Below, one piece after another: positions 17,192 through 25,793 of a stretch of DNA of 64,000 bases; positions within the stretch are counted from its first letter, which is position 1, and each line of letters opens with the position of its first letter. The notes under the pieces are model-generated. The model made no database searches, was not told the origin of the DNA, and worked only from the letters and a program-made list of their open reading frames with translations. Origin of the DNA: DASTFP01 sp963744345 (GTDB taxonomy: Bacteria > Verrucomicrobiota > Verrucomicrobiia > Chthoniobacterales > Terrimicrobiaceae); assembly GCA_963744345.1 (NCBI GenBank), contig CAVUTD010000013.1, positions 1 to 64,000 on the forward strand, given 5' to 3'. A program made the translations under genes and the position numbers.

Positions 17192-18193
17192 TTAGGTGAG
17201 TTTGGCTTGAGTAAGCCCAATCGAAGTTGCTTCGGCTGCGATAAGCTCTTTGAGCTCGGCATCAAGCTTCATGATCGTGACTGTGACACCCATCATTTCC
17301 AACGACGTGAAGTAATTGCCCACGTATGGCCGATAGATAGAAATTCCGGCTTTGCCAAGGAGCTCAACCAGCTTTCGGTAAACGATGTAAAGCTCCATCA
17401 CGGGCGTGGCTCCGAGACCCGAAACCAAGACGACCACTTCATCTCCGGAGTTGAACGGCAGATCAGGCAGGATGTAATCAAGGGCGATTTGCGCCATTTC
17501 ATCGGCGCTTTTCAGATCGTCCACCTTGACGCCCGGTTCGCCATGATGCCCGATCCCCACTTCCATCCTGCCCGGTTCGATATGAAAATTGGGTTTGCCA
17601 GCAGCAGGTATGACGCACGAAGTGAGTCCGATGCCGATGCTGCGGGTCGAATCAATCGCCTTCTGCGCGGTCGCGATAACTTCTTCCAGCGAAGCCCCGG
17701 TGGACGCCTTGGCGCCGGCGACTTTCCACATGAGAATCTCGCCGGCCACTCCCCTTCTCTTTTCCCGCTCGCTCTTGGGAGCGGAAGCGACATCGTCATT
17801 GGCAATCACCGTGTCCACTTTGATGCCTTGCACCATACGCCGGGCCATCTTCACATTCATGTTGTCCCCAGCATAGTTGCCGTAAAGCACAGCTACTCCC
17901 GCACCGCCATCCGCAGTCCGGATTGCATCGCGGAAGATGTGCGCCGACGGCGAGGCGAAGATCTCCCCCACCGCGACCACATCGACCATGTTCTTGCCCA
18001 CATAGCCAACAAAAGCCGGTTCGTGCCCCGATCCGCCGCCGGTCACGATCCCAACCCTTCCTTGCACCGGGGAGCCTACATATCGAACTACCCGTGGATT
18101 TTCAGTCTTTGCGAGTAGATCTGTGTGACAGGCGATAATTCCTTCGAGCGCCTCCTCGGTCACACGCGAAGCATCGTTGAGAATTCGTTGCAT
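17192..18193 (-). CDS. dhaK: Dihydroxyacetone-kinase family, substrate-binding K subunit
   Basis: A 333-residue DhaK-type subunit of normal length. The residue that covalently holds the ketose as a hemiaminal is the His in VGIGHHGEPGVKV. The glycine-rich loop GRVGIVTGGGSGHEPAFVGYVG, the segment VLYGNYAGDNMNVKMA and DDVASAPKSEREKRRGVAGEI are all conserved. It binds and positions a short ketose for phosphorylation by DhaL. The context (EltD-like dehydrogenase, RpiB-like isomerase) argues for erythrulose kinase activity, as reported for DAK-family LerK/DerK proteins in mycobacterial tetritol use. Substrate assignment is inference. Confidence 0.93.
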   Translation of the reverse strand: MQRILNDASRVTEEALEGIIACHTDLLAKTENPRVVRYVGSPVQGRVGIVTGGGSGHEPAFVGYVGKNMVDVVAVGEIFASPSAHIFRDAIRTADGGAGVAVLYGNYAGDNMNVKMARRMVQGIKVDTVIANDDVASAPKSEREKRRGVAGEILMWKVAGAKASTGASLEEVIATAQKAIDSTRSIGIGLTSCVIPAAGKPNFHIEPGRMEVGIGHHGEPGVKVDDLKSADEMAQIALDYILPDLPFNSGDEVVVLVSGLGATPVMELYIVYRKLVELLGKAGISIYRPYVGNYFTSLEMMGVTVTIMKLDAELKELIAAEATSIGLTQAKLT

Positions 18194-18215
18194 ATTGTTT
18201 CTGAGGTTTTAAGCG

Positions 18216-18686
18216 CTATTTTTTTGCAGCGGTGAATTGCTGCTCGATTTCCTTCATTCGTTCAACCTTGGCCGTTGAATTACCTCCCTCGAAGTCGGAT
18301 TTCAGCCACGTATCGACGAGGCTCTTGGCGTATTCTTCTCCGACGACTCGCGCTCCCAAGGCCATCACCTGGCAGTCGTTGCTCTTGCGGGCTCGCTCCG
18401 CTGAATAAACATCGTGACAGACTGCCGCCCGAATTCCGGGAACCTTGTTTGCGGTGATAGCCATGCCGATGCCCGTCCCACACATGAGAATGCCACGCTC
18501 ATGCTTGCCCTCCGCTACGGCCGAGGAAACTTCTAAAGCTATGTTAGGATATAACGAAGGTTCCGTATTGTGCACGCCATAGTCCTTAACCGTGTGACCC
18601 TTCTTCTCCAAATAGGAGCGGATCGTCTCCTTAAGTTGAAAGGCTGCTTCGTCGCAGCCCACCGCAATTGATTCGGACGAACTCAT
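18216..18686 (-). CDS. rpiB: RpiB/LacAB-family sugar-phosphate isomerase
   Basis: A 156-residue protein with the RpiB hallmarks: GCDEAAFQLKETIRSYLEKKGHTVKDYG at the N-terminus, catalytic-loop GILMCGTGIGMAITANKVPGIRAAVCHD with the active-site Cys in MCGTG, and SNDCQVMALGARVVG. A good ribosome site (AGGAG, about 8 nt before ATG 18686) supports the start. RpiB interconverts ribose 5- and ribulose 5-phosphate, but homologues act as tetrulose-phosphate isomerases (DerI, LerI) giving erythrose 4-phosphate. Its place beside a DAK-type kinase and a tetritol-type dehydrogenase favours that role here. Confidence 0.9.
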   Translation of the reverse strand: MSSSESIAVGCDEAAFQLKETIRSYLEKKGHTVKDYGVHNTEPSLYPNIALEVSSAVAEGKHERGILMCGTGIGMAITANKVPGIRAAVCHDVYSAERARKSNDCQVMALGARVVGEEYAKSLVDTWLKSDFEGGNSTAKVERMKEIEQQFTAAKK

Positions 18687-18788
18687 ACTTTTCTCCTAAG
18701 CTGTATTAATGAAAGTCATGCCCATGGGGCCGATGGGCTCTTTGTCGCACCGCCCGATAGAAATCGCGCATCGTCACTCCTAACGAGC

Positions 18789-18826
18789 GCGCACGGCTTC
18801 TGCCCCCTCCTCGCTAAGCCGTGCGC
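18789..18826. other. Perfect 11-bp stem-loop in the eltD-rpiB spacer
   Basis: GCGCACGGCTT (18789-18799) and AAGCCGTGCGC (18816-18826) form a perfect 11-bp GC-rich stem around a 16-nt loop that, on the transcribed minus strand, contains the SD-like GAGGAGGGGG. A second hairpin, GCCCAT/ATGGGC (18720-18738), lies closer to the rpiB start. No U-tract follows. The pair could act as an mRNA-stabilising or processing element, an attenuator or a REP-type sequence. Confidence 0.6.
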
Positions 18827-18854
18827 CCTTTCTGCAGTTGATGTTAAGTCTAAC

Positions 18855-20000
18855 TTATGGAATCAAAAGAATTTTGAGAGATTTATCCCCTTTCTTCATC
18901 ATATCGAATCCTTCCTCAAATTTCTCGAGCGGCAGCTTGTGAGTGACCACCCCCTCGGTCGGGATTCGATCCTTGGCTATGGCGTCGATGACAAACCGAT
19001 ACTGGTATGGTCCAAGGTGGACTCCCAGGACGTCCAACTGCTTGCGGTCGGAGATAATGCTCCAATCGACGGTCACGTCTTGCGAAAAGACGCTGAATTC
19101 GACGAAGCGGCCCAGCTTGCGAATCATTTGCAGGCCCTGAACCACTGCATTCGGGTGTCCTGTCGCCTCGATGTAAACATCGCAGCCGTAGCCGTCAGTC
19201 ATATCCTTGACGATCTTCACCACGTCGTCGGTGAGAGGGTTCAGCACGATGTCCGCGCCGTACTTCTTAGCGAGTTCAAGCCTCTCCGGCTTGGTATCCA
19301 TTACGATAAGCTTCCACGGGCTCTTTAGCTTAGCGCAACCGACCATGCCCAGGCCGAGCGTCCCCGCGCCAGCTAAGACAACGACGTCGTCCCAGTGGAT
19401 GTTAGCCCGCTCGACGCAATAGGCTGAGCAGGCAAAAGGTTCGACGAGGATCGCTTTTTCGAGCGGCAAGTCACTAGGCACCTTATGATTGATAGCCTCT
19501 TTAGGATATTTCATGTACTCGGCGAAGGCGCCGTTCACATTATTCTGGAAGCCGTAAACATCATGCTTCTCGCACATCCAGTATTCACCTTGCCGGCAAA
19601 AACGGCAGTCCCAGCACGGAACAATCTGTTCCGAAATAAGACGGTCGCCGATTTTGACGTGGTCCTTCCTGGCGGCGTTCTCGCCAACTTCAACAATGAT
19701 TCCCACAAACTCGTGTCCGGGAATCATCGGTTCCTTGATATACTTCGGCTGTCCACTGCCACCCCAGAACGATTCCGCTCCGAGATAGGTCTTAATGTCC
19801 CCCGCGCATATCCCACAAGCTTCCACCTTGACGATGATATCATCCGGTGTGGCACGGGGGACAGGAACGGTCTCGAGCCGATAGTCCCCGGGGCCATAGA
19901 CCACAAGCGCTCGCATCGTCTCCGGCAGGTCGCCTCCGATCACTCCGGACTGCGTTGCTTCAGTTTTGGCTGTGCTTGGAGTTGCTGTTGCTGTACTCAT
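18855..20000 (-). CDS. eltD: Zinc-dependent alcohol dehydrogenase, erythritol/L-threitol dehydrogenase type
   Basis: A 381-residue MDR-family polyol dehydrogenase. ATG 20000 is preceded by AAAGGAG at good spacing, so the longer open frame to 20102 is rejected. Catalytic zinc ligands are the Cys in CGICAGD and HE in GHEF; the structural zinc site has four Cys in CWDCRFCRQGEYWMC. The NAD-binding loop is GAGTLGLGMVG. The sequence pattern (YLGAESFWGGSGQPKYIKEP, HDVYGFQNNVNGAFAEYM) matches, from memory, proteins annotated as erythritol/L-threitol dehydrogenase (EltD), which make erythrulose. The N-terminal 40 residues are Ser/Thr/Ala-rich and look like a non-conserved extension. It heads the catabolic part of the cluster, just downstream of the importer. 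Confidence 0.8.
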   Translation of the reverse strand: MSTATATPSTAKTEATQSGVIGGDLPETMRALVVYGPGDYRLETVPVPRATPDDIIVKVEACGICAGDIKTYLGAESFWGGSGQPKYIKEPMIPGHEFVGIIVEVGENAARKDHVKIGDRLISEQIVPCWDCRFCRQGEYWMCEKHDVYGFQNNVNGAFAEYMKYPKEAINHKVPSDLPLEKAILVEPFACSAYCVERANIHWDDVVVLAGAGTLGLGMVGCAKLKSPWKLIVMDTKPERLELAKKYGADIVLNPLTDDVVKIVKDMTDGYGCDVYIEATGHPNAVVQGLQMIRKLGRFVEFSVFSQDVTVDWSIISDRKQLDVLGVHLGPYQYRFVIDAIAKDRIPTEGVVTHKLPLEKFEEGFDMMKKGDKSLKILLIP

Positions 20001-20153
20001 ATTATTTCTCCTTTCAGAATTCTTATTGCTTGAGTGTTTGTTCGTCGTCTTTGAGTGCGTGCCCTCAAATTCCGACTCCTTTTCAGTCGAAACATCGAAC
20101 ACTGGTTTCCATCTTTCAAGTGGACATTAGATGCTGAAGGTGAAGAGCTTGCA

Positions 20154-21242
20154 TCAAACAATTAGACGTTCTCCGGTATCAGGATCGAAGAGGTTCAGAT
20201 CCTCATCTTCGAAGGTAAGATGCACCTTGCTGCCGGGCTTGTAAGCTCGCGTGATGTCAGTACTTGCCATCAGCAACATATCGCCGTAGCGCACGCCTAC
20301 ACGTGTTTCATCGCCCAAATTTTCTACCACGGAGACCGTTCCCGGGACACTGACTTCGGATGGGGTCTGGCTCACATGAATGCCCCATGGTCGAACGCCA
20401 AGCCGCACGGAGGTGCGGTTCCCCAGCAGTCGCTGCACGTGGCTCGTTATGGGCAAAGCAAAATCTGTATCAGGGATAATCAGGCGGCGATTGGAATCGG
20501 AATTCACCATGAAAATATTCATGGGCGGCTCTCCTAAGAAACCCGCCACAAACTCGTTCGCCGGGTGATTGAAGACCTGCAAAGGAGTATCAAACTGTTG
20601 GAGCTTACCATCGTTGAGGACGGCTATGCGATCGGCCAGCGCCATGGCTTCAAGTTGATCGTGGGTAACGATAATCGTGGTAAATCGCTGCTCGATATTC
20701 AGGCGTTTAATCTCCGTGCGCATCTTCACCCGCAAAGCCGCATCAAGGTGGCTTAAGGGTTCGTCCAACAGCAGCACCGAAGGCCGGCGGATCAATGCGC
20801 GCGCAATGTTGACCCGCTGCTTCTGGCCGCTGCTGAGTGCTGCCGGTTTCAAGTCGAGCAATTCCTCAACGTGAAGATATTTGGCGATCTCGGCGACGCG
20901 CTTGTCAATTTCAGCTTGCTTAACTCCGTGCGCCTTCAGGTTGAATGCCAGATTTTCGCGAACCGTCAGCGGCGGGTAGAGCGCGTAATTCTCGAAAGCC
21001 AGCCCAATGCCACGATCTTTCGGATGGGTGTTATTGACCACTTTACCTCCGATGACAATCTGTCCATTGGAAATTGTTTCCAAACCTGCCGTCATCCGCA
21101 AGGTTGTCGATTTTCCGCACCCGGACGGCCCCAGCAGGGCGATAAATTCCCCATCTTTGATGTTCAGATCTAGCTGATCGAGGGCAGGGGGAAGGTCCGG
21201 CCGATATTGCTTGCCGAGCTTCTTGTACAGGAGTTCTGCCAT
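20154..21242 (-). CDS. CUT1 sugar ABC transporter ATPase (second of two)
   Basis: A 362-residue MalK/UgpC-type ATPase: Walker A GPSGCGKSTT, signature LSSGQKQRVNIARAL, Walker B VLLLDEPLSHLDAALR, switch His in IVTHD, then a C-terminal TOBE/regulatory domain from about residue 235. It lies 2 bp downstream of another, clearly different ATPase gene, so the importer probably works with a heterodimeric ATPase pair. It energises uptake through the two permeases encoded upstream; the polyol substrate is inferred from the metabolic genes that follow. Confidence 0.93.
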   Translation of the reverse strand: MAELLYKKLGKQYRPDLPPALDQLDLNIKDGEFIALLGPSGCGKSTTLRMTAGLETISNGQIVIGGKVVNNTHPKDRGIGLAFENYALYPPLTVRENLAFNLKAHGVKQAEIDKRVAEIAKYLHVEELLDLKPAALSSGQKQRVNIARALIRRPSVLLLDEPLSHLDAALRVKMRTEIKRLNIEQRFTTIIVTHDQLEAMALADRIAVLNDGKLQQFDTPLQVFNHPANEFVAGFLGEPPMNIFMVNSDSNRRLIIPDTDFALPITSHVQRLLGNRTSVRLGVRPWGIHVSQTPSEVSVPGTVSVVENLGDETRVGVRYGDMLLMASTDITRAYKPGSKVHLTFEDEDLNLFDPDTGERLIV

Positions 21243-21244
21243 CT

Positions 21245-22375
21245 CTAAACCTCCTTCACGGTGTCCGTCGACCGCGCTAAGAACCTTTGCGTTTCCGAGT
21301 CGAAGACAATAAGCATACGCGGATCGACTCGAAACTGTGTTCGTCGTTCCATTTCAAACGTCAGATGGCCATCGACCAACGCTCGCACGAAGTTACCATC
21401 TGCGGCCTTCAGCGTTAGGATCGACTTGGTGCCGAGTGGTTCGAAGCTGTAGATGGTTGCGTGAAACGCGTGCTTGTCTCCTTCGGAAGCTATGCGGATG
21501 TCAGGAGGACGGATCCCCACTCGAATTTTGCGGGTGTGCTTCTGGTTGAGGACCTCCGTCACATCGGCGGGAAGCGGCACCGAGATATTCTCGCCCAGCA
21601 TCTGGATGCTCAGCGAGCCGTCGGACGATTTGAGCGCTGCATCAATGATATTGACTTCGGGGTCGCCGAAAAACCTGGCAACATCGATTGACGCGGGGCG
21701 GAAATACACGTCGTCAGGAGGGGCCAACTGCAGAAGGTGCCCTTCGTTGACCACCGCAACACGATCTCCCAAGCTCATTGCCTCCAGATAATCATGCGTG
21801 ACATAGATCGTCGTGGCCCCAAGTTGCGTGCGCATTTCCTTGAGCTCGGCGCGCATCGAGTGCCGCAGCTTCGCATCGAGGTGGCTGAGCGGTTCATCCA
21901 GAAGAAAAACGTCGGGCTGACGCACCAGCGCTCTTCCCAAAGCCGTTCGCTGCCGTTGCCCATTACTTAGAGCTTGGATTGGCCGCTGCAACAAATGGTC
22001 TATTTTCATCACCTTGGCATGGTGGGTGACGCGCTCCTTAACCTTGTCCTCGGGCAACCGGAATTTCGGACTTCGCAAAGGAAAGGCCATGTTGTCATAA
22101 ACGCTCAGCTGCGGATAGAGAGCATAGCTTTCGAAGACCATCGCCACATTCCGGTCCGCGGGCTCGAACCCTCCGATATCGCGTCCTCCGATCTTGACCG
22201 TTCCGCTATTGGGAGTGACAATACCCGCGATGAGGTTCAGCGTCGTCGTCTTGCCCGCGCCAGCCGGACCAAAGACCGCCAGGAACTCCTTGTCCTTGAT
22301 GTCCAGACTTAGATTCTCGACGCCACGCCTTTTGCCGTAAAATTTCGTCAATCCTTGCAGTTCAACGCTCGCCAT
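21245..22375 (-). CDS. CUT1 sugar ABC transporter ATPase (first of two)
   Basis: A 376-residue MalK-type ATPase: Walker A GPAGAGKTTT, signature LSNGQRQRTALGRAL, Walker B VFLLDEPLSHLDAKLR, switch His in YVTHD, and a C-terminal TOBE domain. Relative to its neighbour the Walker A has Ala in place of the more common Ser/Cys positions and the signature loop starts LSNGQ, but both look functional. The gap to the permease gene upstream is 4 bp. It is part of the tetritol-island importer operon. Confidence 0.93.
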   Translation of the reverse strand: MASVELQGLTKFYGKRRGVENLSLDIKDKEFLAVFGPAGAGKTTTLNLIAGIVTPNSGTVKIGGRDIGGFEPADRNVAMVFESYALYPQLSVYDNMAFPLRSPKFRLPEDKVKERVTHHAKVMKIDHLLQRPIQALSNGQRQRTALGRALVRQPDVFLLDEPLSHLDAKLRHSMRAELKEMRTQLGATTIYVTHDYLEAMSLGDRVAVVNEGHLLQLAPPDDVYFRPASIDVARFFGDPEVNIIDAALKSSDGSLSIQMLGENISVPLPADVTEVLNQKHTRKIRVGIRPPDIRIASEGDKHAFHATIYSFEPLGTKSILTLKAADGNFVRALVDGHLTFEMERRTQFRVDPRMLIVFDSETQRFLARSTDTVKEV

Positions 22376-22379
22376 AATC

Positions 22380-23213
22380 TTAGCCTTTCACTGCACCGAA
22401 GGAGAGGCCCCGAACCAGGTGCTTCTGAATTAGCAGCGCAAGGATCACTTCCGGCAGCGCTGAAAGCAGTGCTGCGGCAGCCACCCACCCGTAATGCACC
22501 GTGTCCGAGGCAAGAAACCTCGTCATCGATACGGTTGAGGTCTGTGTTGAAGCGCCACCGAGTTGCAGCGCAAAGGTGAACGAGTTCCAGCAGAAGATGA
22601 AACAGAGCAGTGCCGCGGCAACGATGCCCGGCTTCACCATCGGCAATAGGACCTTGAAGAATACCTGCCACCAAGAGTACCCGTCGAGCTGGGCAGCCCC
22701 CTCAATATCCGGCGAAATGTCTTCGAAGAATCCCCGAAGAATCCAGATCAAGAGCGGAAGACTTATCAGCTGATACACCCAGATCAAACCGAAGAAACTG
22801 TCAATGAGGTGGAGCTTCTGATAGATGAGGTAGAGGGGGATAATGACCAGAATCTCGGGAGCAAATCGAAAAGAAAGAAAGGTAAACGCGATGTCTTCCC
22901 TCCCTTTGAATTGATACCTGCCGAGGGCGTAGGCCGCCGGCACTCCTACAATCAGGGAGAGGGTGACGGCCAGGCCGCTGACGATCAGATTGTTCCAAAG
23001 TGAGCGCAGGAATCCCTCCTGTCCGAGGACCGCCTTAAAGTTCTCCAGGGTCGGCGTAAAGATAAAGGTTGTCGTGAACATCTGCTCATCGGGCTTGAAA
23101 GAGAGGATCACCATCCAGACCAGGGGAAACAGCGCGAAGAGCGCATAGAGAAAGAGCACGAAATTTCTTAGGATCGGGCCTAGCAAACTGAGTATACCTT
23201 TGTCCCGATCCAT
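22380..23213 (-). CDS. CUT1 sugar ABC transporter permease, MalG type
   Basis: A 277-residue inner-membrane permease with about six TM helices. The EAA loop that contacts the ATPase reads EGAAQLDGYSWWQVFFKVLLPMVKPGI, typical of MalG/UgpE. It follows the MalF-type permease gene after 3 bp. The two together form the channel of the importer. Confidence 0.93.
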   Translation of the reverse strand: MDRDKGILSLLGPILRNFVLFLYALFALFPLVWMVILSFKPDEQMFTTTFIFTPTLENFKAVLGQEGFLRSLWNNLIVSGLAVTLSLIVGVPAAYALGRYQFKGREDIAFTFLSFRFAPEILVIIPLYLIYQKLHLIDSFFGLIWVYQLISLPLLIWILRGFFEDISPDIEGAAQLDGYSWWQVFFKVLLPMVKPGIVAAALLCFIFCWNSFTFALQLGGASTQTSTVSMTRFLASDTVHYGWVAAAALLSALPEVILALLIQKHLVRGLSFGAVKG

Positions 23214-23216
23214 AGA

Positions 23217-24173
23217 TTACACAGCTCCAGAAGCCGCCTTTTGCGCTTTCTTCCAAAATCCAATCAGGATGAAGCAAATCACGTAAATGATGAACCACAA
23301 GAAAAGCAGCATCGGTATGGCTCCGCTAAGGTTGTAATATGGAAAGGCCTCGTTATAAGCCGCGACCGCCACGCTCAGGGTGCGGTCTCCAGGCCCGCCC
23401 TTGGTCGTCGCAAAGATAATGGCGAACTCCTGCAAGGAGGTCATCAATCGAAAGACCAGCGCAATCAAAAGCACGGGCGCAAGCATGGGAAGAGTCAGAT
23501 TCCAGTAGACAAACCACGCAGAGCCCCCGTCAATCAGTGCAGATTCGTAGGGAGACTTCGGCAACGAACGAAGACCTGCCAAAACCAGGATCACCACAAA
23601 CGGGGTATAAATCCAAACATCGATGATAATGAGCGAGAACAGCGCCCAGTTCGGATCCGCGCTCCATCGAAAATCTCCGAGTCCAATCCAGCCAAGAGGT
23701 ATGCGAAGGATACCGACTGAGGGATTGGTGATCAGGAGCCAAATCAACGCGCCGATTACCGGCGCGATCATGAGGGGAAAAATTAGAACCAGGCGCAAAA
23801 ATCTCGAGAACGCGCTCTCGTGATTGAGCAAGAGCGCGATGCACATTCCCAGAACCATTTCCGCCGCCGTCGCGATGAACGCGTACCTCAGAGTTACTCC
23901 CACGGAGTGCCAGAACTCGGGGTTGGTAAACGTGTCCACGAAATTTTGGAAGCCGACCATCTCATACTCAGGGCTTCGGAGCGTGAGGTCGGTAAAGGAA
24001 TAAAAGATCGCAACGAAGAAGGGTATCAGGATGCCGATCGTCAGCAAAAACGACGGGGCTAGCACCAAGTAGGGCCGCAGCGCCTTCTGACGCGCGTATT
24101 TCTCCCCAGCTTCCGAAAGACTGCTCTGCGGCGGTCTAGTCGCTGGCGCCGAAGGCGATGTTGCCGTGCTCAT
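23217..24173 (-). CDS. CUT1 sugar ABC transporter permease, MalF type
   Basis: A 318-residue permease. A cytoplasmic N-terminus of about 40 residues rich in Ser/Ala/Pro precedes TM1 (YLVLAPSFLLTIGILIPFF). The EAA loop is ESALIDGGSAWFVYWNLTLPMLAP. About six TM segments, with the MalF/UgpA arrangement. The leader MSTATSPSAPATRP resembles the start of the dehydrogenase encoded downstream (MSTATATPS), a small curiosity. It is separated from the binding-protein gene by a spacer with a stem-loop. Confidence 0.92.
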   Translation of the reverse strand: MSTATSPSAPATRPPQSSLSEAGEKYARQKALRPYLVLAPSFLLTIGILIPFFVAIFYSFTDLTLRSPEYEMVGFQNFVDTFTNPEFWHSVGVTLRYAFIATAAEMVLGMCIALLLNHESAFSRFLRLVLIFPLMIAPVIGALIWLLITNPSVGILRIPLGWIGLGDFRWSADPNWALFSLIIIDVWIYTPFVVILVLAGLRSLPKSPYESALIDGGSAWFVYWNLTLPMLAPVLLIALVFRLMTSLQEFAIIFATTKGGPGDRTLSVAVAAYNEAFPYYNLSGAIPMLLFLWFIIYVICFILIGFWKKAQKAASGAV

Positions 24174-24262
24174 TTCCGTAACAGGTCGCTTCTTGGCTGC
24201 TGCGAGTTCAAACGAGATCTTGTGCTGGGGGGCGCATCAAACGTTTTCTCTCGACCGCGGGA

Positions 24263-24293
24263 GCGGATGGGCGAACCTGACTCGCCCACCCGC
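24263..24293. other. Stem-loop between binding-protein and permease genes
   Basis: GCGG-A-TGGGCGA, 7-nt loop, TCGCCCA-C-CCGC (24263-24293): two stems of 7 and 4 bp separated by one mismatch. It sits right after the binding-protein stop in the direction of transcription. Such structures after binding-protein genes are known (for example malE-malF) to lower downstream expression or protect the upstream mRNA, which keeps binding protein in excess. That role is inferred here. Confidence 0.6.
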
Positions 24294-24312
24294 CCGAAAA
24301 CGGTGCGAACTC

Positions 24313-25701
24313 TTATTGGAGCTTCAACTTCGAGGTGTCGCGACTGATCTTCTTTGCCAGGCTCTCCATCGCCTGGGCGGGATCGGCTCCGGAGAGCACA
24401 ATCTTTTGGAGCGTCGCAGCCCACTCCGTGGTTGATTGGATGAAGTAGGGTTGAGGTGTAAACTGAATCGCCGTGTTCGGAATCGTCTTGGTAAAGGTGT
24501 CGTAATATCCCGCGACTTTGCCGATCTTGTCTTTGAACTCCTGGTTATCCCAAACCGACTGGCGCGCCGGATCCACCGTTTTCGCATTCAACGCGGCCCA
24601 AAGCGTAAACTCCGGACCGGTGAAGTACTGCATGAAGAGCCACGCCGCTTTCTTGTTCTTTGAGCTACTGTTCATCGCCAATTGCCATACCCACTCATTA
24701 GATTTCGGCTGCTCACCAGCCTTAGAGACAGGCGGCGGTGCAAATCCGATATTGCCGGACTGGCTCGTGCTTCCGGGAACATTCTGGAAATACCCATTGA
24801 TGTCCGCATCATACAGTATGGCGGCCTTGCCAGCGCCCAGATCGGCACCGCACTGATACCACGTGTAGTTCGACCATCCCGGAGGTCCTCCCTTCTTGAT
24901 CATCTCCGCGAACTTCGCGGTCAAATCAACGGCTGCAGGCTGGCCCAGTGCAGACATGAGCTTTCCACCCTCGACGACGAAGTCCTTGGCGCCCGCGCTG
25001 ACGAAGCTGCTCATATACCCAGGGTGGATTGTCGCCCAGTTCCGGGTGCCTCTAACCGCGACCCCGTACGATCCGGGACCGTTCCAATCCTTAAGCTTTG
25101 CCGCGAGTTCAGAGAGTTCCTCCAAGGTCGTTGGAACCTTCAAGCCCTTTTCGTCGAAATACTTCTTGTTGTAGGCAAGACAGTAGAGTTCGAAGCCGAG
25201 CGGAACGCACCAGAGCTTGCCGCTGCCCGGAGGCGATCCCGGCGTCAAATCCCACTTGCCCGCGTTGAACACCCCCTCAAAGATGTCCTTGGGGTTGTAA
25301 TCCGGGCTGGTGGCGGAGGCGTCGCCGAGCATTTCGTCCAAGGGCTCGATGCGCTTGGCACTCGCATAGTCCCACATCTGGTACACCCCAGTCATGAACA
25401 CATCCGGCACGCCAGTGGCCGCCGAAAGCTGCGTCGTGACCTTATCGAAGTAGTTTTCCTCGGGGGTGAGCTCGTATTTGACATCGATTCCCGTCTGCTC
25501 TTTGAACTGCGGCAACCGCTGAATAATCGCATCCGCATAAGGGTGCTGGTTGAAAGATATGCTAATTGTCTTGCCTTCAGCTTGTTTCCAGTCAAAATCC
25601 GCCGCGTCCACGCGCGGAATGCCTAGCGAAGTGACTGCGAGACTTAGCGATAGAGCCGTTTTTGCCACTAAGCCGTGGCAGGCGTGTTTGGAGAGTTTCA
25701 T
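24313..25701 (-). CDS. Extracellular solute-binding protein, family 1 (CUT1)
   Basis: A 462-residue periplasmic binding protein with a signal peptide (about residues 1-33, ending VDAAD). Family 1 features: the central stretch GVPDVFMTGVYQMWDYASAKRIEPLDEML, the LWCVPLGFELYCLAYNKKYFDEKGLKVPTTLEEL segment, aromatic residues for sugar stacking (GGPPGWSNYTWYQ), and NEWVWQLAMNSSSKNKKAAWLFMQYFTGPE. It captures the polyol for the importer encoded downstream. The name of the substrate is not readable; a tetritol or related polyol is inferred from the operon. Confidence 0.92.
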   Translation of the reverse strand: MKLSKHACHGLVAKTALSLSLAVTSLGIPRVDAADFDWKQAEGKTISISFNQHPYADAIIQRLPQFKEQTGIDVKYELTPEENYFDKVTTQLSAATGVPDVFMTGVYQMWDYASAKRIEPLDEMLGDASATSPDYNPKDIFEGVFNAGKWDLTPGSPPGSGKLWCVPLGFELYCLAYNKKYFDEKGLKVPTTLEELSELAAKLKDWNGPGSYGVAVRGTRNWATIHPGYMSSFVSAGAKDFVVEGGKLMSALGQPAAVDLTAKFAEMIKKGGPPGWSNYTWYQCGADLGAGKAAILYDADINGYFQNVPGSTSQSGNIGFAPPPVSKAGEQPKSNEWVWQLAMNSSSKNKKAAWLFMQYFTGPEFTLWAALNAKTVDPARQSVWDNQEFKDKIGKVAGYYDTFTKTIPNTAIQFTPQPYFIQSTTEWAATLQKIVLSGADPAQAMESLAKKISRDTSKLKLQ

Positions 25702-25793
25702 GCTCTGAGAGATTTAGGTTAGTCTTATTGTGTCGATGTAGAGAACATCAGGGGGTGATGGGATACTTAGCTAACTGTTAAATTATCACCAGT

